From NCBI GenBank assembly GCA_013433145.1, contig CM024169.1, forward strand, positions 6,612,501 to 6,676,500: 64,000 nt of DNA, given 5' to 3'. This document shows, piece by piece, positions 21,532 to 33,357 of the stretch. The notes below the pieces were generated by a model. That model did not search any database and was not told the origin of the DNA. It saw nothing but the letters and a program-made list of their open reading frames with translations. The position numbers were made by a program, and so were the translations under genes. The number at the start of each line of letters is the position of its first letter. Positions within the stretch are counted from its first letter, which is position 1. This DNA comes from Ascaris suum. Its lineage: Eukaryota > Nematoda > Chromadorea > Rhabditida > Ascarididae.

Positions 21532-23460
21532 TGGAATGAAAGTGTCGCTGTTATGCGCTTTGACGAAAACTTGTTAGGCGAAAATGTTTCATGTAAATGC
21601 TGCTAAGTTCTGAATACCTCGTTTAATGGCGATCCACAGATATGAGCATTTGGAGGTGGGAGCAGTTTAGGAATCCATAGAAACGAACAAACAAATGTGA
21701 GCATTTTCATGCACGTAACCGCTTCCCGTAATTAAGAAATATGGCCGTGTTGAACCGTTTATTCAAGGCAAGAAATTAACAACAAGTGGTAGTTTAAAAA
21801 GCCGCAATCGGATAGGAAATGCAACATTCTGTAGACAAGCACTGAAGGTTTGAACTCTTCAGAAATTATTGAAGAAAGCCTATCCAAAGCGCAAAAATCT
21901 TCAAACCTTCAGCGTTTCTACATTCAAACTGACGACTCACTTCATTTACACACTAATCGAAGCAGCATTTCTAACATTTTAGTGCTGAAATTTTAGGTTC
22001 AATATGCAATAAGCGATCTCTGGCAGCTTCATGAATGAACTCAACATTCAAAATGAATATGGCATAAATTTCATTCAAAAGGGTACGCTAATGCGTTATT
22101 CCAAATTTCATTCATTCTCCCATATATATGCCTAACTTCCACGAGTAAATGGAAAAAGTTGAGCTTTATTAAGCGTTCATGAGCGCAGCTTGTGCGTCTT
22201 TTCTAACGTAATTAACACCATTCCTCACATTATCAACAACATTCTATTGATTACCACATAAATTTTCTTTATGATTGTGAAAGGCTGCTTCTGCTTATCC
22301 ACAGAACTGCACTGATCCATCATTGATGTGATGTTCAACATATAGTCATATACTTGAAAATTGGCAGTATTTTAGCTGCAAAGAGCATCATTTATTCCGC
22401 TCATCAAAATCAACAAAGAAACCAAAGAAACTTGCTAGAATTCTTGCTGCCATTCTCGTCTCATTGTATGTGCCAAAAAGTGCGCCCTTATTGAACTCAT
22501 TACCATTCACTCATTTTCGTATGGAAAAATTCCACTTTCTATGAGGCTGTTAGACGGTATATCGGCGATGTCGAAAGACTGAATGAATAAAGCTAATTCT
22601 TTCTCGCATTCATCTCTTCATTAAGTGCAGTCACCTCATTAGTCAGTTTAATTTTCTTCTAGCAAACTGCAAGCGTCTCTTTTTCTTTCATTTTCTATTC
22701 ATAAAACACATTTTCACATACATCCTCGCTGATTGCTCCAAAATAGGAAATGAGATGACGCCCCACCCTTAGTGTTTTTAGCTGCGAGAATTTTGCGACT
22801 CTCGGAATAGCAAAATTGTCGGAGACTGCATAAAGGTGCTTAAAGTGTCAACGTTAAAGGAATGGGCATCCCAGTTGGCGTGAATGCCACAAACTATCCT
22901 CTTTATACTCTACTTATGCAAACACTGAATAAACCGATAAGATTGAATCTTCGAAACCGATTTTTGCAAATAATAGGCTAGAAGAGCAAAAATGGTCATG
23001 AATTTACCATCGCGGAGTGCTTAACAGTTTTTGAAGCTTGGTGAAGTAAATGGGAGAGAAAAAATTACATACTGATTTGTAGTGATGACCATCTATGAAA
23101 GCGTGTGCTAATGTGGTGAAGCACGAACAATGCTGGTCAGCTCTGAAGCCAGTAGGTGTATATATTTTTTAGCTTAGTCGTGAGCATATGCTCAAGGACA
23201 GTGTAGTGCTGGCTAAGCACTAAGCGTGAGAAAATTCAATTTATGTTTTCGCCTCGCCAATATCTCTCAAGCTAACCTTTGAACATTCTAGAGAAATACA
23301 AAACTTTCGATGAGGTTCATAAAATACTTTTGTTCACTTCTGTGGATTAAGCGTCACCACAAGCTGCATTGTTTGCAACATATATTTAAGAACAAAAGTT
23401 TACTAAGGTTCTATGCTCCCATAAGACGATGTATGTTGTTCATTTAGATTACTGGGGTCT
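21532..23460. other. No gene seen
   Basis: About 1.9 kb with no open frame over 60 codons on either strand, the emptiest long stretch in the left half of the window. Confidence 0.45.
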
Positions 23461-23682
23461 TAAATCTTTGCAGATCTGCATTCAAGCTATAAAAGTCCCA
23501 TACTACACAAATCCATATTGATACCATCAAGGTTCAAAAACTTCAGACGCTTGTATTGAAACTGTCAAAATTTAGGACATTTACAGGCTCTCATTGAGGT
23601 CACGAAAGTCCTGAACCTTCGCAGGTCTATTGTGAGACGACCAAGAGCCTGAATATTCACAAGCGCACTCGACCCCCTCAAG
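23461..23682 (+). repeat. Six-copy diverged 37-bp tandem array
   Basis: Cutting from 23461 every 37 bases gives six units that align without gaps and share positions such as a central ATTGA-like core and a TCAAAG-like end. Unit starts are 23461, 23498, 23535, 23572, 23609 and 23646. Units are strongly diverged but keep period exactly. 37 is not a multiple of 3 and stops occur, so this is not a coding repeat. Confidence 0.7.
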
Positions 23683-23723
23683 AAGCTTTTGTCACTCTTT
23701 ACTTTTTTGGCAAAAGAGAAGCA

Positions 23724-23843
23724 ATGAATATGACACATGAATGTTCGCGTATACGTGCATCCGCTCGTCCGTCATTTTCGTTTAAGGCGGCATTGACTTT
23801 CCTAGTCAAATGGGGTACGAAATCGAGTGAAGGAAGCTTAGAA
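23724..23843 (+). CDS. Candidate first coding exon
   Basis: ATG (context aagcaATGA), 40 codons, then an excellent donor, GAA/gtaagttt, phase 0. The peptide is basic and Ser-rich (MNMTHECSRIRASARPSFSF). No matching downstream exon was found. A minus-strand frame of 66 codons (23699-23899) covers the same bases and is also plausible, so the strand is unresolved. Confidence 0.3.
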
Positions 23844-24033
23844 GTAAGTTTTCCTCGGCTGACTTGTGCAAACAACCGGTCACATAGGGATAAACACACA
23901 GTAATAATAGCTTGTTACACGAAGAATTGCTCAGCAAGCATAGATAGAGGAATCGCTGGTTACGGCTACGCCACGGGCGACTAGAACGCATAAGCACCTC
24001 TCCTCAATGAATCCAGCTAACATAGCCACTCAC

Positions 24034-24138
24034 GGGTTCCAAAATAGTATACGGAAAGGGTCCTCGAGTGGATTCTTTCTCTATGTGATTTGATGAATCT
24101 GCTTCCCTGGTACTAACGAGGGAGATTTTCGCACCCAT
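24034..24138 (-). CDS. Candidate first coding exon, minus strand
   Basis: Minus-strand ATG (acaATGGG) opens 35 codons (MGAKISLVSTREADSSNHIE) and ends CCC/gtgagt, a strong donor, phase 0. The frame is open further upstream to 24195. One possible next exon on the minus strand begins near 23863 in the right phase and stops after 18 codons. This head-to-head overlap with the plus candidate at 23724 remains unresolved. Confidence 0.3.
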
Positions 24139-24864
24139 TGTTCCCTCGAAGGGATGTTTTGCGTTATGAAAACAGTTGTGAGGTAAGGTGATCAAAAGAG
24201 AGGAAGCTTACCAAACTCCTCATGGAAGCTGAAGTGTTGAAAAACGCTTTGTTTTATCTTGAAACGGTTTTGAAATAGTTTATGCAGCGTTACCCGATCG
24301 CCTTGCTCCCACTCTGCTGCTGGAATATTAATCTGTCTCTTGTTTCTGTAAGCGCATCGATATTCTTGTTATAACTAGCAAATCCAATTTTTCCTTCCAC
24401 TTGAAGACGCTTGCCATGGCGCTAGGATCTTTACTTTCACAATGTATTGCTGATTCATTGAAAATTGTGTTTTGGGAGTAGCATGAACACCCGGCTTTCA
24501 ATTCGGCACTATTGGGCCAGTGTTTGCACTGCTTCGAGCTCGCCCAGATTCAACTCGGCGCTGTGTTCAACGATTGCATGGTTGATGTCTACCGACGCTC
24601 TGATAGGCACCACCGAATTCCCCGCGCTCTGATAAATGCTCATTCAATAAGGAAGAAGCTCAACGACATTACTTTTCTTGTTGGTCGTTAAAAGCTTTAA
24701 AAGTTTAGTGATTACACGGTCATGAATGAAATCAGACAGCTGTTTCGTTGCTGACCTTTGTCTAAGTGATTCCTTTTCCGTTTGTAGCTTCTACCGTATG
24801 ACCTTAAATCATGCTGGTCAGCAAGAACATTCGCATATCGCGTTAAGCTCAGCGCCATTTCCAG

Positions 24865-25075
24865 CTACATTCTAGTTCTGGTTGCCGTGTTCCACTGCAT
24901 CTGGGCGAATGACTTTATGAAATACCGACGTCGAGCCATTTGCAGCCGGTCCAGTTTCTTGTTATGTTTTTTGATTACGTCCATCATATCCCCGTATCCT
25001 CCTTGGTTATAAAGCTTCGTTGCATGTGGTTGATTGTGCTCCCTATCAACGCAGCTCACATGCATCATAACAACC
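24865..25075 (-). CDS. Candidate terminal exon, 69 aa, basic
   Basis: Minus strand. The acceptor agagattgcag is followed by 69 codons and TAG. The product is strongly charged and non-repetitive (DMMDVIKKHNKKLDRLQMAR, then RRYFIKSFAQMQWNTATRTR). It is among the most coding-like exons here: the acceptor is right at the frame start, K/R/D are high, and there is no low complexity. Family not recognised. The next minus-strand candidate upstream is 25687-25866. Confidence 0.42.
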
Positions 25076-25686
25076 CTGCAATCTCTGCCATAGTTTGTTG
25101 CGCTAACGTTTTTTCAGGGCATATTTACTTCGTTGATTCGTCGTAGTGGTAGCAATCAATGGTTCAGCCACCTTCTACTGCAAATGGACCATTACCAATC
25201 AATACTCTTAAGCAACAAACCCGCGTTGAGTTAATGAAATCAAGTTAAATTCCGCAGAATTATCTTCTTTCATTGGCGTTTTTGCGTCGCCGCGATAACA
25301 TTCGCGTTTATTCGTAAAGGCAGTAACGAATATCAACGTTATAACGATACAGCTATGCAAGGCAGTAATTAGCTCCCTTGCCAAATGATCCCATTTGCGT
25401 ATGAAAAATTGCTGTTTAGCTTTCTCGTTCTATTGGACTCTACCGCTTCGTGTGTACTTCATGTTACGTACTGTATTGTTCAGTTTCGGTTAAGTTGTTG
25501 TTGTGGAGGGGTGGAATCGGGTTCTATGATGGAACGTCTTTCTTCGGCTGCTTTTGTATGCCCTTTTTTTCTGAGGTTTTTTTGCACGCTTAGGAATGGA
25601 GGAGCTCAGTGCCACTTCCAGCTACTGAACAATACAGTACCATGGAGCCAAGATATATGATGGTAGTACAAAGCCTAAACGCGGTC

Positions 25687-25866
25687 TTAAAACCGAGTTA
25701 CAGTATGGAACGTGGCGGAAATAATCTTGCCATGCATCAGCCAGAACATAAATCCTGGCTCCATGCATGTCTTCTCAGGGCATGCGACCAACTGGTTATT
25801 CCCCACCATTGTATCATTCGTTTCGTTTAATTTTATAAAGAATCTCGCCACTTTCAGTGGATCATT
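25687..25866 (-). CDS. Candidate exon, 59 aa
   Basis: Minus strand. The acceptor-like cacatctcag is followed in phase 0 by 59 codons to TAA (NDPLKVARFFIKLNETNDTM; two cysteines and a Met-rich end). The frame stops, so it can be upstream of 24865-25075 only through an internal donor I cannot identify. A plus-strand frame also covers the region. Confidence 0.28.
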   Translation of the reverse strand, partial: NDPLKVARFFIKLNETNDTMVGNNQLVACPEKTCMEPGFMFWLMHGKIISATFHTVTRF

Positions 25867-26128
25867 CTGAGATGTGTTCACTTACTCTTTCACTCATTGA
25901 AGCAAACCCAATCCTTGGCCTCTTGCACATTTTCGCTTTTAAACCTTCACCTGCCTATTTCATAACGACTGAGAGTGACAACCGATATTCTATATTTTCC
26001 CCGTGCCTCTTCTAAACTCACACTAGAAATATACCATTCACGGCTAAGATTTTCCTACGAGTGGAATGCATGATCTTTATGTGCTCCACTGAAGTGAATA
26101 AATCTGTGTTACGGCAGCTCCTTCCCTC

Positions 26129-26530
26129 ATGAAACTCTCGTCAGGGACCACGACGTCGAATAATTCCGTGATTTTTTTCTCTTTTATCTTTCTCTTGAAG
26201 TCTGTTCTGGTAAAATCGTTCGACAGCGAAAGCCTCAGCTGCATTAAACACAGGAAATATGTGATTATTCCTCGAGAAAAAAGGAGTCATGAAACAGTGA
26301 ATTCGATCAGGAAGTTGCTCACCTTTCGTTCTGAAGGTGATGAATACATTGCGACTATGAGCGACTTTATCTTTCCATTTTTCAACAGCTCCTCTCTGTA
26401 TCCTCGTTTTTTCTGGTGCCCAATGCAGTGGTCCATCGGGACGGCAAAAGTTCCTTTATCGTCCGATGGAGGTCTTAAGAATGGACGTCTTTCTGCAGAC
26501 TGCAGCGGAGAACAGGGAAATGCAAAGTGA
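26129..26530 (+). CDS. Candidate ORF, 133 aa, hydrophobic leader
   Basis: Longest plus-strand ATG frame in the window. After a short polar start, residues 14-28 form a hydrophobic stretch (VIFFSFIFLLKSVLV) that could be a signal peptide or anchor. A charged region follows (HRKYVIIPREKRSHETVNSI) and then a Gly/Ser-containing end, TGA stop. A secreted or type II membrane protein is a reasonable inference; no family is recognised. Chance cannot be ruled out at this length. Confidence 0.38.
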   Translation: MKLSSGTTTSNNSVIFFSFIFLLKSVLVKSFDSESLSCIKHRKYVIIPREKRSHETVNSIRKLLTFRSEGDEYIATMSDFIFPFFNSSSLYPRFFWCPMQWSIGTAKVPLSSDGGLKNGRLSADCSGEQGNAK

Positions 26531-27962
26531 TTGCCGTTTTCACTGAAATGAAGACAGTCGCAACCTCTTGAGAAGCACTGTCTAATTGCGCAGTTTCGTT
26601 ACACTTTTTTCTTGGCATCTTTCCTCAGTGAAAAGCTCTCTTCTCTCTTCCTTCCAGATCCCATCCCTTCACACCCCCCATCCCCTCAACCTCTCCACTA
26701 CAACGTAGCTCTGCAGCAACTCAGTGTTCGTTATGAGCTCGATTGTGTTGTCATGCAGTGTTCAAAAGGCTGTAGAGAGCACTCGAACTGCCGAACACAT
26801 AAGAAATGTGCCAGAAGAGGATAATCTTTCAGTTATATAGTTCTCAATATTCTGGACAGTACACATTCGTTCTTTTTCATAGGTTCGTAACATGCCGCAT
26901 ATTCTTTGACAAGGTATCTATGTCTACCTCTGCACCTCGCCCTTTCAATTCGGCAATCACTAAAACTGTAGTTACGAAGCTGATGAGTATATTCTACATT
27001 TGGCTTGTTATTATACAATTAACGTTGATTTATTAAGAAGGGCTTGTTGATATTTGTAACTGGAAGAATTACATGTATTTTATATTGGTCGGTTCCGTTT
27101 TATATAAGCCAAATTATGGAAAAGAGGACTGTTGTAGACTAGCATGCGTATAGGACCATCCAATGACTGAGTCCATCTTTTTGCATGTTTTAACTTTCGT
27201 CGAAAACTTTTGAAAGTGATTGGTCAGATGAATTCACCATAAAATTCCGTCCCATGTCCCCTTTTCTTTACTGTTCTCCACCGCTTTATTCGATTTTGTT
27301 GCACTGCACAATTTCTTTACTGTTCACGCCATTTCCAGCTATTTTTGTGCAATTTGGGGCAAAAAAATCACTCTTTTGACGTGTCCAATTGAAGCCTGAT
27401 ATCTTCCCTAGTTATGGACATTCCGCTGAAATTGGTGGGGCACTGTCGCTAAGTAATTCCTTTTGATAAAAAAGACTGTGGGGAAATGCTCTCATCAGTC
27501 ATGGAAGAATGAAGCATAGAGGAGCAAAAGAAGAGCTGTATCTTTTTGATCCAAATTTCTAGATTCATGTGTTTGATTAGAAAAAAAAGATATTTCAATG
27601 GCGCGGCGCAGAAATTGATCAAAAGGGCCTTGATTGCTCAATCGATGCTCTTGATTACTCTTTAATATGAGATTTTTCCTTTATGTCATCAATCTCGTAG
27701 GAAATTTCTTCTAAGGTATGTAGTGTCGCTTAGAATACGGCACCTGGACGTTGACGTTCATGCAGCTGTGGTCTTCGCTCTAGATAGCCACATATAACTT
27801 AATTTAATAGTCGCGGATAGGATGCTCAATTAGAGTCATCGATAAGGCTGAGGGGGTGAGAAGTGGTAATAGTGCTTTTGCTTCAAACGCACTTGTGCCG
27901 CTTAAAGCTTTCGCCTGGACCTACTCCAGCTTTCACTTCATTGATTCTGCTGTTATGGCTTG
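26531..27962. other. No supportable gene
   Basis: Frames of 60-76 codons at 26612-27036 lack good boundaries. A C-rich run sits near 26655-26700. Nothing else noted. Confidence 0.4.
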
Positions 27963-28070
27963 TTATGCCTTCCTTTTCGCTCGAATAAGAACTTCCACTT
28001 CATCCCGTTTGCTCACCACCAGCTGCGACACACATTTCATCAAAAGTTGTTGTGCCTTAGGTCTTTCAAC
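27963..28070 (-). CDS. Candidate exon, 35 aa, helical and basic
   Basis: Minus strand, open from after TGA to TAA (QQLLMKCVSQLVVSKRDEVE, ending RAKRKA). An ATG lies inside. A plus-strand 81-codon frame (27856-28101) overlaps, but is Ser/Phe/Ala-rich. Short. Confidence 0.27.
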   Translation of the reverse strand, partial: VERPKAQQLLMKCVSQLVVSKRDEVEVLIRAKRKA

Positions 28071-29015
28071 TCATTCACTGAAAATTCTCCTCTATTCATA
28101 AACAAATGACTGCCCTTATTGGTATGCTGGTAGCTCTATTGACAGGAGTCGGTCATTCTGCTCGTTGACCACCAGATGTAAGACTTTTGAGACAGAAAAT
28201 GTGATTGTAGTAGGATCGACCTACATATCGAAAGGTGGGAGCGCCAGATCTTCTGTCGAAACTTTGTAAAGATGGATGATTTGCTTAAGCGTGTGGATAG
28301 CAAACATGCTCTTTTTGTTTGTTAGCGATTGATAAAACGATTGACTGTAATAAGCGGAATTGCAAAACTGCATCTCGTGCCAACGCCTATCACATATTGT
28401 TCCACTTATTCTGAGCAGGTTTCCTGGCGTTGAAAGTAAATCATTTTCCTCCTTTTTTTTATAATTGAACAAAAGAACTGCTCAAAAAATTGAAGACTTA
28501 AAAATTGCCATACGACACCTATGCAATTTTTATGGATCAGGCTGTTTGCCAATCCACATTCCGGAACTGCTGGTTTGCAGAATTCGCTTCCTTTGAAGAT
28601 TTCCGAAAATTTCATTCTTTATGTGCTCTTTTTATATATTTTGAGCGCCTTACGAAAAAGTTTACGTGATTTGTCCTTATAGCCAAATTTTGATATTATT
28701 CATTTTTAATGGAGGCGTATTTTCGGCAAAATTATTGGTTGATTGATTGCTGTTGCGCTTTTTATTTTTAGCAGGAGTACACTCATCAATGTCGACGTCA
28801 TAAATATTTCATTTTGAAGTTGCGTAGCAAAATAATTTGTTCGAAAGTTTGAGTATTTTTCACATCAGTATTCGTCATTATCATTCGAAAGAGCATTTCT
28901 TGAAAATTTTCTGCTGTCTTGGTTTCTGTTGAGATCTATGCAAAGATTAATGTCACATCGATTCAAAAACGAAATTTTAGCACCTTAAAACGGCATTTGT
29001 CAATAACAAAAGTTC
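28071..29015. other. No firm gene
   Basis: A minus-strand frame at 28406-28615 (starts KFSEIFKGSEFCKPAVPECG) is the only item of interest and lacks splice support. Confidence 0.35.
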
Positions 29016-29216
29016 ATGATAGTCGGATACGAAGAGTTAGGTGGCAGGTGGAAAGATATGCTAAGAAAAGACGCAGATGGCGGCTTTTCATTCCAGGATA
29101 TAGATCAGTATTACTCAATTTTGAGGAACATTAATGGACTCCTAAATAGCAGTTTCTTTGAGAATCAGATGAAAAGCATGAATTCCCAACAAAAGCTCGT
29201 TTTTTCCCTTCAATAG
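29016..29216 (+). CDS. Candidate exon with degenerate EF-hand-like loop
   Basis: Plus-strand frame ending TAG. It contains WKDMLRKDADGGFSFQDIDQ: an acidic DADG start, Gly, and a SFQDI end resemble an EF-hand calcium loop with about two positions missing. The acceptor ggcttttcattccag falls inside the motif (exon start 29097), so either the motif is coincidental or that acceptor is unused. The start is uncertain and upstream exons were not found. Confidence 0.28.
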   Translation: MIVGYEELGGRWKDMLRKDADGGFSFQDIDQYYSILRNINGLLNSSFFENQMKSMNSQQKLVFSLQ

Positions 29217-29378
29217 CTTAAGTGTCTTAAGCATTTTATGAGGATTCAAGCAGTGAAAAGCTCATGGAGAAAGCAGTTAATCGCAGCGGAACTGACAGTA
29301 AACATTTGCGTCTTGAGCATACAGAACGATGCATGCACACATCCGACATAAAGTCACCAATACAGGCTTTCTCAAAAA

Positions 29379-29567
29379 TTAGCACCCGCGTCTCAAAAAA
29401 TTTCGGTGAGGTTTGGATAAGTCTTGCAATGGAAGAGCGCACTTTACATTGGCATCAACCTCGAATGCTTTCATCTGCCATCTCGCGTGTTCCTCACTTC
29501 CACCTCTCGATGTCATTTTGAATGGATACTGCACACCAGTGTTTTCCACTTTTCTCTGGATTCCCAT
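29379..29567 (-). CDS. Candidate ORF, 62 aa
   Basis: Minus-strand ATG (context tttcaaATGG) opens 62 codons to TAA with a polar, well-mixed sequence (MGIQRKVENTGVQYPFKMTS; ends SKPHRNFLRRGC). The plus strand is also open here (29264-29521), so the strand is uncertain. No domain recognised. Confidence 0.32.
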   Translation of the reverse strand: MGIQRKVENTGVQYPFKMTSRGGSEEHARWQMKAFEVDANVKCALPLQDLSKPHRNFLRRGC

Positions 29568-29812
29568 TTGAAAAATATGTAAAGCAGTATCAGAGAGCAA
29601 TTCTTTAGACTTCCGAACTCAGATTTTCCCACATGTGAATCTAGCGAAATTCTGCACTCTGATTAAGAATGTGTTGTTACAATTGCCCTCAGGCTGTGAC
29701 TTCAGATCCGTGGGAGATTCTCGTTTTTTCAGAACTTTGTTGAAGCTTGATTCGATAATTCTGGGCTCAAAATCCCGAACAGAAAACTGAAAAGTTGTTC
29801 TGTTGTTTGCAG

Positions 29813-30034
29813 CGTAGAGTAGTGACGTATGATCTCTGTGGCGTGACTAAAGACGGTGCAATCCACACAGCGTCCATCGAAAGACTCTTCGAATTTCATA
29901 ATCTCTCCAAAGAGATGTATCATTTGCGGCATATATTGAAGGGGGCTTACTCAGGCAATTATATGGCATATCCACGTTCAAATGCTTGCAATTGCCTCCG
30001 GCCATTCTTATATGAGAATTTGTTTATAAAATAA
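29813..30034 (+). CDS. Candidate terminal exon, 73 aa
   Basis: An excellent acceptor (gttctgttgtttgcag) is followed in phase 0 by 73 codons and TAA. The peptide is varied (RRVVTYDLCGVTKDGAIHTA; later HLRHILKGAYSGNYMAYPRS), with three cysteines near the end. One of the best-bounded exons in the window. Upstream exons are not identified, and the family is unknown. A minus-strand frame (29729-29932) overlaps part of it. Confidence 0.42.
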   Translation, partial: RRVVTYDLCGVTKDGAIHTASIERLFEFHNLSKEMYHLRHILKGAYSGNYMAYPRSNACNCLRPFLYENLFIK

Positions 30035-30891
30035 GAGAAAATGGTTCTTCGTAGACGTATAAATGAAATGCTACCCTCATAAATGAATGCGCAATACTTA
30101 GCCTATAAGTCTCTACCACTTTCTTCTTCGCACAAGATGTTCAGTCTACTTGTTATATATCTATTCCGTGAGGTTTTTATCACTTCAACCGGATGACTTT
30201 TGTCTATTTTTAGGAACGTGTGCAAAAACAAGGAGCGAGCACAAAAATGTTATCCATGTACGAACAAGTACCTTTCTAACGTAATCTTTTGTACACCTGG
30301 AAAGAAACTGTTGTGCAAAAGTTACGGTCGTCGAGAGAAATTATTAAGCATTGATTGATATCTGGCCAAGGGGATGGCACGAATGAAGGGAAATTTTCCC
30401 ACTTTATTTGAGGAACACTTTTTCTTCTGAACAAGCGGATTTCTTTCTAACACTTACACTAATTTTCGACTTACAAGCTTGAAGCTTTCATAACACCAGA
30501 TAATTTATCACATTTGTTGTTTGGCCATTTATTTGTCATCAAAACATCCAAAATGCAGTTTAAAAACAAGAAAAAATTACCAAATGAGGAGAGCTGAAAC
30601 AGCAAAGGCAAGCAAAAAAAGAAAAAGGCAGCGAAATAAAATAATTGGTTGAGAAATTCGAATTCGAAAAAGTTGTGCGGCTCCGGTTTTTGAGCGAGAA
30701 ATCGTCCATTTTTATCCAAATATGTAGATGTCATTCGTTATCAAATTGTTACTCCATTGAATTCTTACTCCATTGAAGCGAGTATGCTTATGATTGCTGC
30801 GTGTTTTGTTTCGATGACTGAATAGATGAGCTAGAAATAATTCATCGCAGCGCATCATGATCAAAATTCCATTCATTTGTGTCTTTCTTAC
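30035..30891. other. No gene seen
   Basis: A-rich on the plus strand near 30540-30650, which explains the T-rich minus-strand frame at 30471-30734. A near-repeat of ttactccattgaa occurs at 30749-30777. Confidence 0.4.
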
Positions 30892-31003
30892 AGGTGAGGT
30901 GTAGAAAGTTTCGCTGCGGAGTTGGTTAGTACATTGCCTGGTCTCCTTTCTAGAGCAAATTAAATTTTCTTCAGGCTCTTTTCCTCCACTACTAGTGCAT
31001 TGC
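30892..31003 (-). CDS. Candidate exon, polar, with strong donor
   Basis: Minus strand. Open from a ttctttcggaag acceptor-like site through 37 codons (SSGGKEPEENLICSRKETRQ) to CACCT/gtaaga, a strong donor. The same bases read on the plus strand form a strong acceptor, gtgtctttcttacag, so only one of the two signals is likely real. Confidence 0.3.
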
Positions 31004-31020
31004 TTCCGAAAGAACAGCAA

Positions 31021-33357
31021 TTATCGCATGAATAAAACAGTTTTCTTTAGCGCTTTTTCTTCAAGCAAAATTATGCTCTTCCTCGCCACGATCGCCATAA
31101 AATGTTTATGAACGTGTTTGCCATGGTCATTATTAATGGTCATTTCTGCTGTAATCGACTGTTTCAACGCCACTATCATCCTAGCTTATAATTATGCCGT
31201 TCCTAAGGGCATCTGTATATAGGAGAAGTAACTGTGGACGCTTCGGTGGGAACGAAGAACAAAATTTGATATTGCCCAGGACGTTATGACGAATGAAAAG
31301 TGATTTTATCTACCCCTCAATGCATCTGTTGAAATCTGCACATCCATTCATTATAGAGCCATTAAATTCAGTTGTAATGACTGTGCTTAACAGTGCACAA
31401 AAATCCCATCATTACTCTATGCCCTGAAATTCATTTAAATGAAGTTTTATGACTAGCCGTGTAGAAGTTTCTGAAGAATGGGGAGTGCGAGAAAGAGATG
31501 CGGTACAGCAAATGAATTCATCTGCACCCATACCGCTTCCTCAGTGGATCTAGATACGAGAATGCAAAAATACTAATTGCCCTATCAAGGAGCATTTCTC
31601 CTCCTCATTGGCTAACGCACACTTTGGTTCGACATACGGTTGGCTCAAACATTCATGGGACAAGACATTGTTGAATGCATCGAAATAACTGCAAATTCTT
31701 CTTTTTACAACTTTTTGCACTCTTTCACCGAATTTCTCGTTGGCAACCTAAGAAGCACAGGTGTTTCTGCTTCTGTGCCATACATAAAATTTTACGACTG
31801 GTTTTCTTATAGGTGTGCAAGTGAATCTTCTCATAAACCCTTTGATAAGGATTAATTGCTTTGCCAGAACTCATTTGTGAGCAACCGTCTCAAATTTAAA
31901 CTGGCATTTTCTTTCATAGCGAAGAATACTTGTACTGCGTATCGTTTATAATTCATTATCTACTATTCTCCGTGTTCTTTATTGTCAGCGATCTGTATAT
32001 ATGTGTTATTGGGCAGCAATCAAAATTCGCTGCATTTCTAACACAATTTCCTAATGACGCAATACTTTTTGAAAGTCTCACTCTCATTTTTTGTCAGTTT
32101 ATGGAAGAATTTTTGAGGTTTTTCGCAGAGTTATGAATTCGTAAAACTTTGTTAGTTCGATGGAAACTCATGCTTGTCTCCTTTTTTTTGTTTTCTTCCT
32201 CAGTGATTCATGAGATCCCTTATGAACCACTGACAAACGAAACAGAACATGCGACATAGAACGACGCTCTGCACGACTCTAATCTTCTTCATGTTTTCGG
32301 CAAAGCTTCCCATGGCATTTTTGCTTTTTGAGAACACGCATCATTCCACGAGCATGGCATTCGTATCATAGGTGCTTTTGTTCTTTCCTTTTTTCTTTTT
32401 TAATTTGGAGCTCCTTGTTCAATGAGAAGTTTGCGTTATCGTTCCTTTATATGAGTATGGACAGTTCCCTCTGTGTGATAGTTAAAATGATGGAGAAATT
32501 TTTCGTTCTCCAGAGATTCTCCGTCGACACAAGAGTAATTTAATTTGCTAGTGCCGTCAATGCGTGCCGTTATATTTATTCGAGATATAACCGCCTCAAA
32601 AGCACATATTTTTCGAAAATTACTCTCCGTGTTCAGGATGCAACCGCATCCAAGCGAATGAAAAAAAGAGCCCGAAGACGTTGTGAATAATCAAAAGAAG
32701 AGAGGGCAATGAACAATGCATTATGCCAGAAATTCTTCGTTGATTTGTGTTTTTCGTTGTGTTTTATTGTTAGAACTCTTTAATCTCAAAATAGCGTTTT
32801 GCACTTAATGCCATTTCTACTAGATCATATTCGAAATGTGCCACAGCCAAAAAAGTTTCCAAATCTGCACTCAAGAAGAAACGGCGGTCGTATAAGAAAA
32901 CCAGAATTCCTTTAATAAGCAACTCATCAAGCGCTTTTTACAAACTGCGCTTCGTTTTCATTACTTGATTTAAATTCGCTCTAAATGAAAACGTTAATAA
33001 TATTAGTGGTCAGTTACTCCGAAAGATGTATACACCCACAATGTGAGTCACCTTGGATAAACTGCCTAATACTTGTTATATTTTTCGGTTTTGCAGCGAT
33101 GAGGTAATATATATGCCCTTCAAAGACATAGTTTTCTTTTTCGTCGCAGCAAAAGTTGCCATTAAAGTTCGCTTGTTTTGATTGATTATTATTTTTACCA
33201 TCTTAGATAACTACATACAAGTTTTTTCTGGAGCATTTTTAACTTGCTACCGTGTGAGTGTGCTCTTTATATAGTGAAAATGATGAGAACGCAACCGAGT
33301 CAAAAAGTAAGTTAAACTCACCGGGTATATAGTCGCATATTAATTTACATCTTGCAG
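31021..33357. other. Gene-poor stretch
   Basis: Plus-strand frames of 68-71 codons at 31640-32543 are Phe- and Ser-rich and lack good boundaries. No repeats noted. Confidence 0.4.

Noticed and set aside
25385..25830. Plus-strand frames of 73-91 codons
   Set aside because: No splice support and pyrimidine-rich composition.
24845..27345. Near-identical words TAGCTGGAAATGGCG at three places
   Set aside because: A 15-base match among all pairs in 64 kb is expected by chance; flanks do not align.
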